The notes below the pieces were generated by a model. It saw only the letters and a list, made by a program, of their open reading frames with translations. It was not told the origin of the DNA and did not search any database. A DNA stretch of 57,035 nucleotides from Methanomassiliicoccales archaeon (lineage in GTDB: Archaea; Thermoplasmatota; Thermoplasmata; Methanomassiliicoccales; JACIVX01): assembly GCA_029907465.1 (NCBI GenBank), contig JARYLV010000001.1, positions 140,923 to 197,957 on the forward strand, written 5' to 3'. Shown piece by piece: positions 26,621-35,324 of this stretch. Both the position numbers and the translations under genes were made by a program. Each line of letters starts with the position of its first letter. Position 1 is the stretch's first letter.

Positions 26621-27694
26621 TCAAACACAGAATTTGTCGAGCGCCATCGATATATTTTCAAGTCCAGATCTGAAGTCGGTCGCGTCACAACTGAAAGTCA
26701 CTCTCACGTGGTTATCTATACCGAAATAACGACCGGGGCACACTGCCGTGAAAAACCGCTCGAGCAAATATTCGCTGAACTTCATATCGTCAATCCCTTC
26801 CGGCAATTTGAAGAGAGCCATGAGACCTCCATGCGGGAGTCTGCACGAAATCCGATTTTCCTCTTCGAGCCATTCCTTCAAGAGAGTGAGATTTCTCATT
26901 GCGATGCGCAACATCCGCTCCCTGAACCAATCTCTGCGCTTGATCGCTTCGATGGCGACGGCGACCGATCGGGCCGGAAGACGGTATGTAACATAAAGCC
27001 TCAGGAGATTGATCCGAGACGCGATCTCCGGTGGCGCGAGCGCCCACCCTATCCTCAGGTCACCGAGTCCGAAAAGCTTTGTGAGACCAGAGATGGAAAT
27101 TGCGTTACAATTAAGAGCCGCAACAGGATCTGGCGGGACACCATAGTGCATCTCCCGGTATATCTCGTCGCAGACGACTACGATCCCCTTTTTTGAAGTG
27201 ATCTCAAGAATGCTCATTAGGGTTTCATTGGAAAACGAGGACGCACTTGGATTATGGAGATTCGTGAAAACGATAGCTTTTGCCCCTCTCTTTATGCACT
27301 CTTCAATTTCCTTCTCGAGGAAGTGAAAATTACGCGAGGGGTCTCTATTCAAATCGAAAACGCCACAAATGGAATTGGCAAGCACCCTAATTGGCATATA
27401 TGTAGGCGATTCAATAGCCACAAGATCGTTCGACTTTAAGATTGTCCTAAAGGCCAAGTAATTTGCATTCTGCGCCCCCGAACAGAGGGCGACCATATCT
27501 TTTTCAACACCATAAGTGGAAGCGATTAGTTCGGCCAATCTCTCTTCGAGCTCATAATCATCAGTATCCCATTGGTCAATACTTGGATCAAAACCATCCT
27601 TATAGGGAGATGGAGCGCCGCTATGGTCAAGGTTAATCTTTGCGCCCCTGCACTTGATCAACCAATCCTCGAGGTCGAAAGGTGGGAGGCCCAA
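26621..27694 (-). CDS. PLP-dependent class I/II aminotransferase
   Basis: A 357-aa fold-type I aminotransferase. PLP-site residues are visible: Asn148 in TNLHNPSASSF, Asp176 in VVCDEIYRE and the Schiff-base Lys206 in SISGLTKLFGLGDLRIGW. The start is TTG 27694, four bases after GGAGGAGG that spans the end of the flavin reductase gene. It ends beside pheA. Conversion of phenylpyruvate or hydroxyphenylpyruvate to Phe or Tyr is a reasonable inference from location, but substrate specificity cannot be read. Confidence 0.85.
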   Translation of the reverse strand: MGLPPFDLEDWLIKCRGAKINLDHSGAPSPYKDGFDPSIDQWDTDDYELEERLAELIASTYGVEKDMVALCSGAQNANYLAFRTILKSNDLVAIESPTYMPIRVLANSICGVFDLNRDPSRNFHFLEKEIEECIKRGAKAIVFTNLHNPSASSFSNETLMSILEITSKKGIVVVCDEIYREMHYGVPPDPVAALNCNAISISGLTKLFGLGDLRIGWALAPPEIASRINLLRLYVTYRLPARSVAVAIEAIKRRDWFRERMLRIAMRNLTLLKEWLEEENRISCRLPHGGLMALFKLPEGIDDMKFSEYLLERFFTAVCPGRYFGIDNHVRVTFSCDATDFRSGLENISMALDKFCV

Positions 27695-27695
27695 A

Positions 27696-28223
27696 TTACC
27701 TCCTCCAGATCACCTCACCCGGTAACCGAAATTCTCCGCCCCAGTACAGAAGGGCTTTGTCTCGCGTGTAGTCTTCCGTAGCTTCAGCGTGCACGACCTC
27801 GCCAAAGAACCAAGTCCTGTCACCAATATCAATTGACCCCGTTTTCTTGCATTCCATAACGACCAGACATTCGCCTATACACGGGGATGCGATTTTTTTC
27901 CCTTTGACTGGAGTGAGGTTCGTTTCTCTGAATTTATCCACGTCCTTGCCAGATTTTGTCCCACAAAACATGACCTCCTTGATAAGGTCCTTGCCTGGTA
28001 AATTAACTGAAAAATCATCGTATTTTTGCATTAATTTGTGACTGTGTCTCGAAGGCATAATGCCAACGCCAATGATCGCAGGCTTGAGAGACATGGCATG
28101 CACGATACCGACAGTGATGATATTCCTCTCGCCATTTCCCATCGCAACAAGTGCAACTGGGAACGCTGGGAATGCTTTGATTGCATCGCCAACTGCCAAC
28201 TCAACTTTCGGATCCATACGCAT
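27696..28223 (-). CDS. Flavin reductase-like FMN-binding protein
   Basis: A 175-aa split-barrel protein of the flavin reductase-like family: the N-terminal half (AFPAFPVALVAMG; NIITVGIVHAMSLKPAIIGVG then IMPSRHSHKL), the central FSVNLP and the motif CGTKSGKDVDKF are typical. Such archaeal proteins reduce or carry FMN; partners vary. It lies directly upstream of the aminotransferase on the same strand, so the two are probably one transcript. Why a flavin protein accompanies an aminotransferase is not evident. Confidence 0.88.
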   Translation of the reverse strand: MRMDPKVELAVGDAIKAFPAFPVALVAMGNGERNIITVGIVHAMSLKPAIIGVGIMPSRHSHKLMQKYDDFSVNLPGKDLIKEVMFCGTKSGKDVDKFRETNLTPVKGKKIASPCIGECLVVMECKKTGSIDIGDRTWFFGEVVHAEATEDYTRDKALLYWGGEFRLPGEVIWRR

Positions 28224-28423
28224 AACCTCCGATAGTTAATAATCGCTTAATGCTTGAAAAATACTTCTATGAATTCCATCCAATCAATTGTATTACATTG
28301 TTGTCGGCTACTTTATTGAAACTCTGGGATGCCGAGGATAAGATTCTTCCGTGATTACGCGCCGACAACACAAAGATCAGAGAAGGCACACTTGTTCGCC
28401 TTAAACGGTTTGCTGGGCTAAGG

Positions 28424-28433
28424 CTAAATATAA
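28424..28433 (+). promoter_or_regulatory. TATA box before mtnP
   Basis: CTAAATATAA predicts a start around 28455; AGGTG then lies before ATG 28501. The 277-base gap to the divergent flavin reductase gene holds nothing else recognisable. Confidence 0.5.
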
Positions 28434-28500
28434 TCGAACCGCAAGCTTATTCATCACAAATTTGATTTCGTCTTGAAAATAGCAGTCTCAGGTGTTCAAA

Positions 28501-29289
28501 ATGGATAGGGTGCGCATCGGAATTATCGGGGGGACTGGTGTCTACGAAGAAGGACTTTTCAAGGTCAGAAAAAGTGTGAGATTAAATACACCGTATGGAC
28601 CACCATCCGATGAGGTTCAGATCGGCGATTTGGGTGAGACAAAGGTTGCTTTTCTATCGAGACACGGAAAAAACCACATCTACCCCCCACACAAAGTCAA
28701 TTACAGGGCGAATATTTGGGCGTTAAAGGAACTAGGCGTTGAAAGAATTATTTCCCCATGCGCTGTTGGTTCGCTGAAGGAAGATTATAGACCAGGAGAA
28801 ATCGTGATTGTCGATCAATTTATCGATTTTACGAAACGCAGGGATTACACATTCTACGATGGTGCAAAGACGATTCATATTGGCACTGCTGACCCATTTT
28901 GTCCAGAATTGCGCCAGCTTTTCATCGAACAGGCATCGAGAGAAAAAATCCCCTTTAAACCGTCTGGTACTTACGTCTGTATCGAAGGGCCGCGTTTCTC
29001 TACCCGTGCGGAGAGCCGGATGTTCAGAAACTTCGCGGACATCATCGGTATGACGCTCGTTCCTGAGTGCCAACTGGCTAGGGAATTGGAGATATGCTAC
29101 GTGAGCCTCGCAATGATCACCGATTACGATGTCTGGGCTGAGAGACCTGTTGACACAGCAACTGTCTTGAGGACGATGAATGAGAATATTGATAAGATCA
29201 GGCGACTCATTGTTAGAACCTTACCCCTGATCCCCGAAAAAAGGGAAAAATGTGAATGCCCCAGGACTCTTGAACTGGCAGGGGCGTGA
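28501..29289 (+). CDS. mtnP: S-methyl-5'-thioadenosine phosphorylase
   Basis: Purine nucleoside phosphorylase superfamily member (262 aa) that cleaves methylthioadenosine to adenine and methylthioribose 1-phosphate. The signatures are [33 protein letters not shown] and [19 protein letters not shown]. The ATG at 28501 is favoured over GTG 28492 because AGGTG lies just upstream. Archaeal members often also act on related methylthio-nucleosides; specificity is not resolvable here. Confidence 0.92.
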   Translation: MDRVRIGIIGGTGVYEEGLFKVRKSVRLNTPYGPPSDEVQIGDLGETKVAFLSRHGKNHIYPPHKVNYRANIWALKELGVERIISPCAVGSLKEDYRPGEIVIVDQFIDFTKRRDYTFYDGAKTIHIGTADPFCPELRQLFIEQASREKIPFKPSGTYVCIEGPRFSTRAESRMFRNFADIIGMTLVPECQLARELEICYVSLAMITDYDVWAERPVDTATVLRTMNENIDKIRRLIVRTLPLIPEKREKCECPRTLELAGA

Positions 29290-29680
29290 AAGCGATCAAC
29301 GTATGATCGACTCGATGGTTTGGCCTCGAGCCCAATACAATTACACCACTGTTTCAGCGTCCGAGGCGGAGTGTTCAAATCGTCTCAAAAATCCGCATCT
29401 CAGTTATCAATCACGGATACCAACGTATCTTAGGGATTAAAGTGTAGATCCGACTGTATGTAGCACACAGTATCTACATAAATAAGGTGGTACCTGAATT
29501 GTAGCAGTTTTTCCAGAACAGTCGACATTTTCCAGGATATGACTTTCAAATCCCACACAGTTCTATTTTTATATCGACAACTTGGATCGAAAACCTGAAC
29601 TGATTCCTGTGCAAAAACCAGAGACCAACTTAAATCACGTGGAATAAAGCGGTTTTTTGAAGCAAAATGAAAATGGGGGA
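29290..29680. other. Intergenic region between mtnP and gcvH
   Basis: 391 bases between convergent genes. A minus-strand frame at 29430-29684 reaches 84 codons but overlaps the gcvH end, lacks a ribosome site and resembles no family. No RNA gene or clear terminator hairpin was seen. Confidence 0.5.
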
Positions 29681-30064
29681 TCAATCAGCAATAAGTTTTT
29701 TGTAATCTTCAGCATCCAATAGATCGGCAAGTTCAGAAGGGTTACTGATTTTGATCACCGCGATCCATCCATCAAAATAGGGTGATTCATTGATCAATTG
29801 CGGGGACTCTTCTAACTGGACATTCGATTTGACGACTTCACCAGAAATAGGGCTATAGACTTCAGCAACAGTCTTGACACTTTCAACAGCTCCCAAAACG
29901 TCCCCCTTTTTCACAATAGTTCCTATTTTCGGTACCTCAGCATAAACGATGTTTGCAAGTTCATTTTGCGCGTGATCGGTTATGCCCACGACGGCGAATT
30001 CACCCTCAATTCTCACCCATTGGTGCTCCTTCGTATATTTTAAGTTATCAGGGATAAAACCCAT
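29681..30064 (-). CDS. gcvH: Glycine cleavage system H protein (lipoyl carrier)
   Basis: GcvH (127 aa, normal size). The lipoylated Lys64 sits in GAVESVKTVAEVYSPISGEV, and YTKEHQWVRIEG and GITDHAQNELANIVYAEVP are family hallmarks. In the complete system it shuttles the aminomethyl group between P, T and L proteins. None of those genes, nor lipoate ligase, occurs in the window, so it stands alone here. Confidence 0.95.
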   Translation of the reverse strand: MGFIPDNLKYTKEHQWVRIEGEFAVVGITDHAQNELANIVYAEVPKIGTIVKKGDVLGAVESVKTVAEVYSPISGEVVKSNVQLEESPQLINESPYFDGWIAVIKISNPSELADLLDAEDYKKLIAD

Positions 30065-30467
30065 GTTCTCAACCGGCTGACAATATTGAAATCCCTTCCT
30101 TATACATTTTGCAAGATTTTACGATTAGTACCTCGCATAAATTCACCTTCCGCCACACAAAGAGCCGCCCTAATAAGGAAGAAAAAAGTCGCCAAAATCC
30201 CGCCAGATTGGGAGCGTCGATAATGCTTAGGTGATCAAGAGTTATCGGAACAGATCTCATGAGACGACAAGAATTGTTGATAACTCAAGCATTCCCGGGA
30301 CAATAGCCACCCTTTTGCAAAAATCGGATATTCCTCTAGCCGCTTCTCTGATGGCAAAAGTCATTATTCCCGCATGGCAGAAGTAATGATAAGGCACGAA
30401 AAACACGAAAAAAAATGCAACGATAATTGCATATAATATTTGTTTCCTGCCCGTTACTCTGAGTTGA
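30065..30467. other. Intergenic region between gcvH and hypF with divergent promoters
   Basis: 403 bases between diverging genes. A hydrophobic minus-strand frame (30257-30517) overlaps the start of hypF and is probably chance. The hypF TATA box lies at its right end. Nothing else was recognised. Confidence 0.45.
30431..30439 (+). promoter_or_regulatory. TATA box before hypF
   Basis: ATATAATAT lies about 33 bases ahead of ATG 30468, predicting transcription from about 30461 and an almost leaderless hypF message. Confidence 0.5.
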
Positions 30468-32657
30468 ATGCGTATCGTGATCCGAGGTATCGTCCAGGGC
30501 GTCGGGTTCAGGCCCACTGTCTATCGGATAGCAAGAGCCATGGGACTTAATGGATTTGTCCAGAACAACGGTTCCAACGTAATTGTAGAGGTTGATAGGG
30601 ACGGAGAAATCTTTTTGGAAGAATTGAAGCGGCACCTACCACCACTCGCTCGGATAGATTCCATCGAGATCATTAGCACCAATGTTGACGCAAGCAACAT
30701 ATCACCAGGTTTCAGGATAGTGCCAAGCAACGAGGGAGAGCGTGGCGTCTCCATTCCGACCGATACAGCGATATGTGAAGATTGTAGAAACGAAATCTTC
30801 GACGAGGGAAGCAGACGATATCTCTACCCCTTCACCAATTGTACCATTTGTGGTGCTCGATTCAGTTTGATCAGTAATGTCCCCTACGACCGCATTCATA
30901 CCTCAATGTACGAATTTCCAATGTGCAAGGACTGCAGAGAAGAATATGAGGACCCAACCGATAGAAGATTTCACCACCAAACTATCAGTTGCCCAAAATG
31001 CGGGCCGCATTACTACCTCGTCGATTCACACGGCAATAGGATTGATGAAGAACCTATCAGACAGTTTGCGGAGATGCTACATCAGGGTGCTATCGGCATC
31101 GCGAAAAGCTGGGGCGGTATGCATATCTGCTGTACGCTTGAGAACCTTTCCCGACTGCGCGAGTGGTACAGAAGAAAGGAAAAGCCTTTTGCTGTCATGT
31201 TCAGGGATCTCAAGGCGGTTAAAGAATTAGCAGAACCAACACCCTTCGAGGAGAAACTGCTGGCATCGCGGAACAGGCCAATTGTTCTTGTTAAGAAAAA
31301 AGAGAAGAGGGTCAATGACTTAATTGCGCCAGGACTCGGAAACATCGGCGCCTTCCTGCCATACAGCGGAATGCATCATATTCTATTTCACTATCTCCAA
31401 GAAAACGCACTCGTGATGACTTCGGCCAACGTGCCTGGTGAGCCAATGATTCTTCAGGACGATGATGTTTTTTCAATGAATGCTGATTGCTATTTACTCC
31501 ATAATCGGAAAATCATCAATCGGTGCGATGATTCGGTTCTTAGGACTTTCAACACTGAAATTTTCTTCCTAAGGAAATCAAGAGGTTATATCCCTTCAAG
31601 TCTCAATTTTGATATCCGCGGCGCCACTGTTGGAGTTGGAGCTCAAGAGAACATCACAGGGGCGATTGCGTACAATGGGAGAATATATCCGACGCAGTAC
31701 ATCGGCGATGGCAGTTCGCTCGGTGTAATTGAGTTCCTCGATTCAGCGATCAAATTCCAGAAAAAACTCTTGGGTATCGAGAAGATCGATGCAATCGGGA
31801 TTGATATGCACCCTGGTTATACAACGAGGAGACTGGGTAAGGAGCTCTCAGAAACCTGGGGTGCCCCGGTCGTCGAGATACAGCATCATCATGCTCATGG
31901 TGTATCGCTTCTCGTTGATAGAGGTCTTGACGAAATCATTGCACTGACCCTCGATGGGACGGGTTATGGGGATGATGGGAAGTCTTGGGGCGGCGAAGTC
32001 CTTTACATGAATCCATTAGAATACGAAAGAGTGGGGCACCTGCAGGAAATCCCATTGTTGGGAGGAGAAAAAGCCGTCAGAGATCCGCGCAGACTTGTCT
32101 TTGCGTTGTGCGAATTATCAGACATTGATACTAGACTTTTCAATGATGAAGAAAGCGCGATTTTTAAGAAAATGATGCGCACGAGTCCACTCACCACAAG
32201 CTTCGGAAGGGTACTCGACGCGCTCTCCTGCTATTTTGGTATTTGTTGCTCAAGGACATATGAAGGGGAGCCTGCGATGAAACTTGAGCGATATCTTGAA
32301 ATTGGAAACAAAGAGATTAAATTCAAACTTGAAAGAGATGGAAATATTATCAAAACAGTTTCTATTTTCAAGCAACTTGTTCATTCATCAGGAAAGAGAG
32401 AAGATAGAATATACAGCTTCATCCACACGCTTTTGGAGGGGCTTGTTGAGATCGCTGCTGAGGAAGCACTTAGACGTGGGGTCAAGGCAATTGGTCTGAC
32501 CGGAGGGGTATCCTACAATTATACAATCTCCGCGATCACAAAAAGACTCGTCGAAGCAAAGGGATTGGAGTTCGTCTGTCACAGCGCTGTCCCAAATGGG
32601 GATGGAGGGATCTCAACAGGGCAGTGCGCCGTAGCTGCGAAAAGAGTCGTCTCTTGA
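30468..32657 (+). CDS. hypF: Carbamoyltransferase HypF, [NiFe]-hydrogenase maturation
   Basis: HypF (729 aa) converts carbamoyl phosphate to carbamoyl-AMP and passes it to HypE for the cyanide ligands of [NiFe] hydrogenases. Domains in order: acylphosphatase (1-85; GIVQGVGFRPTVYRIA), zinc fingers with C103/C106, C125/C128, C153/C156 and C175/C178, a YrdC-like domain (about 190-370), and a Kae1-like carbamoyltransferase domain (about 385-729; VEIQHHHAHGVSLL, LTLDGTGYGDDG, GLTGGVSYNY). No other hyp or hydrogenase genes are in the window. Its substrate is the product of CarAB at the left end. Confidence 0.96.
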   Translation: MRIVIRGIVQGVGFRPTVYRIARAMGLNGFVQNNGSNVIVEVDRDGEIFLEELKRHLPPLARIDSIEIISTNVDASNISPGFRIVPSNEGERGVSIPTDTAICEDCRNEIFDEGSRRYLYPFTNCTICGARFSLISNVPYDRIHTSMYEFPMCKDCREEYEDPTDRRFHHQTISCPKCGPHYYLVDSHGNRIDEEPIRQFAEMLHQGAIGIAKSWGGMHICCTLENLSRLREWYRRKEKPFAVMFRDLKAVKELAEPTPFEEKLLASRNRPIVLVKKKEKRVNDLIAPGLGNIGAFLPYSGMHHILFHYLQENALVMTSANVPGEPMILQDDDVFSMNADCYLLHNRKIINRCDDSVLRTFNTEIFFLRKSRGYIPSSLNFDIRGATVGVGAQENITGAIAYNGRIYPTQYIGDGSSLGVIEFLDSAIKFQKKLLGIEKIDAIGIDMHPGYTTRRLGKELSETWGAPVVEIQHHHAHGVSLLVDRGLDEIIALTLDGTGYGDDGKSWGGEVLYMNPLEYERVGHLQEIPLLGGEKAVRDPRRLVFALCELSDIDTRLFNDEESAIFKKMMRTSPLTTSFGRVLDALSCYFGICCSRTYEGEPAMKLERYLEIGNKEIKFKLERDGNIIKTVSIFKQLVHSSGKREDRIYSFIHTLLEGLVEIAAEEALRRGVKAIGLTGGVSYNYTISAITKRLVEAKGLEFVCHSAVPNGDGGISTGQCAVAAKRVVS

Positions 32658-32973
32658 GTCTAGTAAAATTTTTCGCACATCATTAAGATTTATTTAAATC
32701 GCTAATATAAAATCCTGATTTATTTTTCGAAGTCATTGCACAAAAAGATAAACATTTCAAATGAGGCGGGGGTCATTTCCTTGCCGTGTGAGATCTGGTC
32801 TGATGCAAGCTATTAACGTTTCCCTTTTTATAGAATTAATGTACATCAAAAATGAGCGGTCGATGTTCAAAAAATCCGCTCTACAAGATTATCAACAAAA
32901 AACAACTAAACCACTAAGGAAGCGCTGCGATGATCAAAAATAGATTTTTATGAGGGTATGTGATCGACCTTGT
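32658..32973. other. A/T-rich intergenic region before dcd
   Basis: 316 bases, strongly A/T-rich, including TTTATTTAAAT-like stretches that resemble promoters. A 60-codon plus-strand frame (32761-32943) has no family-like sequence or ribosome site. No RNA gene was recognised. Confidence 0.45.
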
Positions 32974-33474
32974 ATGTGCATATTGTCCGACGGGGAGATA
33001 CTCAATCTTATGAAGTCAGGGAGGATCGTAATTGAGGGATTTTCCAGTGAATCTCTTACTCCGAACGGGTACGACCTAAGGGTTTCGGAAATCCTGTTAC
33101 CCTCTTCAGGACAGATTTGGCGGGAGGGCGTTGCGGTTATTCCTTCAAACACCTTGTTCTATCTCTCAACGATCGAAGCGGTTAGACTACCTAGCGACAT
33201 ATCCGCACAGCTCTGGCTTCGGACATCATGGATCAGAAAAGGGATTATGGCGAGCTTCGGAAAGGTCGATGCGGGATTCTATGGGACCCTCACATTCAGT
33301 GGATTTAACGCTTCATCATCCGCCGTCGAAATTCCGATCGGGTCAAAATTTGCTCAAATCGTTTTTGAGCAGATGAATAAGCAGGCTGAAATGAAGTACG
33401 AAGAAAGGAGCGGTCACTACCAGGGACAGAAAGGTATCACTCTAACTCCGCTTAAAGAGGAGAAGATCGAGTGA
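32974..33474 (+). CDS. dcd: dCTP deaminase
   Basis: dCTP deaminase-type trimeric enzyme (166 aa) that produces dUTP, or dUMP in the bifunctional archaeal form. Seen are LSDGEILNLMKSGRIVIEG, the substrate segment LTPNGYDLRV, the catalytic KVDAGFYGTLTFSG and a C-terminal YQGQKGITLTP. The frame opens at ATG 32950, but ATG 32974 gives the family's usual short N-terminus. No ribosome site is evident, so the mRNA may be leaderless. Its end overlaps the convergent trm5 gene by 33 bases. Confidence 0.9.
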   Translation: MCILSDGEILNLMKSGRIVIEGFSSESLTPNGYDLRVSEILLPSSGQIWREGVAVIPSNTLFYLSTIEAVRLPSDISAQLWLRTSWIRKGIMASFGKVDAGFYGTLTFSGFNASSSAVEIPIGSKFAQIVFEQMNKQAEMKYEERSGHYQGQKGITLTPLKEEKIE

Positions 33475-34473
33475 ATAAACACTCGCTGCGGGAGAATAGC
33501 TCTTCAACTCCTCGCACCTCAACAAATCAATTGAAATTCCTGCCTTTGTACATTCGCACTTTACCCATTCTACGAAAGTATATTCCTTTGATTTGGCCGA
33601 TATGAAATATGTATGTAAGATGCCCCCTTCTTCGAGTTTGTTTAGCGCAGTCATAATGAATTCACCTGTCGAATGAGGGAGGTTCATCACAATCCGGTCG
33701 GCTGGTGGCAGATCTTCAATCGCTACCCTCGCTTCGGCGCAAATTGGGACAATCCGATCTAAACGATTTATGACGATATTCTTTCTCAGATAATCAATCG
33801 CATCGGTGTTAAAATCGATCGCGTATATTATCCTCGGCATCCCGTACTTCCGAATCATGAGCGAGAAGGGACCGACGCCGGCAAACATATCAATGATGAT
33901 TTCTCCATTTGTAACGAGGGATGCGATTCTCCTTCGTTCCGAGGCGAGTCTTGGATTGAAATAGGTCCTTTTGATGTCAACCTTGAATCTAAGCCCGTAC
34001 TCCGTGTGGACTGTTTCTGTTCGTTTCTCGCCAGCGATGATCTCCAAGTCCATGATCCTCCGATCACCTCTGATACCTTTATCAAGTGCGACTGCCTTGA
34101 TGTTTGGAAATGCCATTATGAGAGCCTCGCCGATCTCTGCTTTGTATGGCAAGAGTTCGTCTGGAAGTTTAATAACAGCAATATCCCCTATTATGTCAAA
34201 GGAACTAGGTAGCAGAGGAACAAGAGATTGAGGGATTTTCACATACTGTTTGTAGTTTCCCTCTCTGCTCATTCTTTCTTCGAAATCTGCTGTTTCGATT
34301 TTTTCTTTCAGATTATCTGGAAGATCTGCCAGTCGCTCAGAAATGATCGGAAAGAGGACATCGCCTCTTGACCTTGCAACCTTAAGCGATCTATCTAGCA
34401 GTCCTAGCTGTAAAAGTTTTTTACGGACGAATTCCGCTCTACTAGCGTCGACACGTACACACCAGGACTCCAC
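33442..34473 (-). CDS. trm5: tRNA (guanine37-N1)-methyltransferase, Trm5 type
   Basis: Class I SAM methyltransferase (343 aa) modifying G37 of tRNA. The SAM loop is IIDMFAGVGPFSLMI, followed by YAIDFNTDAIDYLRKNI and the catalytic NLPHSTGEF. The upstream EKRTETVHTEYGLRFKVDI segment and KRTYFNPRLASERRRIA are typical of the Trm5/Taw2 group, so a wyosine-related Taw2 activity is the main alternative. The N-terminal D1-like domain is present. It is divergent from dphB, with only nine bases between the start codons. Confidence 0.88.
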   Translation of the reverse strand: MESWCVRVDASRAEFVRKKLLQLGLLDRSLKVARSRGDVLFPIISERLADLPDNLKEKIETADFEERMSREGNYKQYVKIPQSLVPLLPSSFDIIGDIAVIKLPDELLPYKAEIGEALIMAFPNIKAVALDKGIRGDRRIMDLEIIAGEKRTETVHTEYGLRFKVDIKRTYFNPRLASERRRIASLVTNGEIIIDMFAGVGPFSLMIRKYGMPRIIYAIDFNTDAIDYLRKNIVINRLDRIVPICAEARVAIEDLPPADRIVMNLPHSTGEFIMTALNKLEEGGILHTYFISAKSKEYTFVEWVKCECTKAGISIDLLRCEELKSYSPAASVYSLDLLLFKRS

Positions 34474-34482
34474 GGTGGTTCA

Positions 34483-35277
34483 ATGGGCGAATTGATATTT
34501 GTTGGTTTAGGATTGGCAGGTACCGATGACCTAACGATCCAGGCACTCGAGGCGATCAAAAAGTCGGACATCGTATTTGCCGAGTTCTATACATCGAGGC
34601 TCATCGATTTTGAAATTGAAGATCTGGAGATGAAAATAGGGAAAAAAATCATGATTCTGACGAGAGAAGAGGTCGAATCTGGACAAGAGATCATTGATGC
34701 AGCGAGAAAGCATCGCGTTTCCTTTCTTACAGCAGGAGATCCGATGACGGCAACGACCCATCTTGACCTAAGGCTTAGGGCATCTGAATCTGGAATCAAT
34801 ACACGATTGATCCACGGCGTTTCGATTTACACCGCATGCGCATCAGCTTTTGGGCTGCAACATTATAAATTCGGCAGAACTGTCACGCTCCCTTTTCAAG
34901 AGAGAAACTACCATCCTTCAAGTCCTTACGAGCATCTACTAGAAAACAAGAAAAACGGCCTTCATTCCCTCATTCTGCTCGACATCAGAGCAGCTGAAGG
35001 AAAATATATGACGGCACAGGATGGCATTAAATGGTTACTCGATTTAGAGAAAAAGATCGGAAAAGGTCTAATTGATGAGAAAACGTTGCTTTGTGCGGCC
35101 GCACGAGTGGGTTCGAGAACAGAGAAGATTGTCGCCGGATATCCACAAGATATTTTGAATGAGAATATGGGCCCACCACTGCACACCCTCATCATGCCAG
35201 GGAAACTCCATTTCATGGAAGCCCGTGCCCTCGTTGAGTTCGCAAATGCGCCTAAGCAGATCCTCGAAAATATCTAA
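34483..35277 (+). CDS. dphB: Diphthine synthase
   Basis: SAM-dependent methyltransferase (264 aa) of diphthamide synthesis on elongation factor 2. It has the tetrapyrrole-methylase fold with ELIFVGLGLAGTDDLTIQAL, FLTAGDPMTATTHLDL, ASAFGLQHYKFGRTVTLPF then QERNYHPSSPYEHL, and a C-terminal PGKLHFMEARALVEFA. These match archaeal DphB/Dph5 along the length. It is divergently transcribed from trm5, pairing two translation-related modification genes. Confidence 0.95.
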   Translation: MGELIFVGLGLAGTDDLTIQALEAIKKSDIVFAEFYTSRLIDFEIEDLEMKIGKKIMILTREEVESGQEIIDAARKHRVSFLTAGDPMTATTHLDLRLRASESGINTRLIHGVSIYTACASAFGLQHYKFGRTVTLPFQERNYHPSSPYEHLLENKKNGLHSLILLDIRAAEGKYMTAQDGIKWLLDLEKKIGKGLIDEKTLLCAAARVGSRTEKIVAGYPQDILNENMGPPLHTLIMPGKLHFMEARALVEFANAPKQILENI

Positions 35278-35324
35278 AATTCGATCGGATTTCAGGTCGA
35301 TCAGTGCTTCATTGCAAAAAACAA

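Noticed and set aside
29430-29684. 84-codon minus-strand frame after gcvH
   Set aside because: Composition is not protein-like, no family resemblance and no ribosome site.
30257-30517. Minus-strand hydrophobic frame resembling a small membrane protein
   Set aside because: It overlaps the first 50 bases of hypF in antisense, lacks a ribosome site, and its charged C-terminal part looks random.
32761-32943. 60-codon frame ahead of dcd
   Set aside because: A/T-rich region with no ribosome site and low-complexity, lysine-rich translation.
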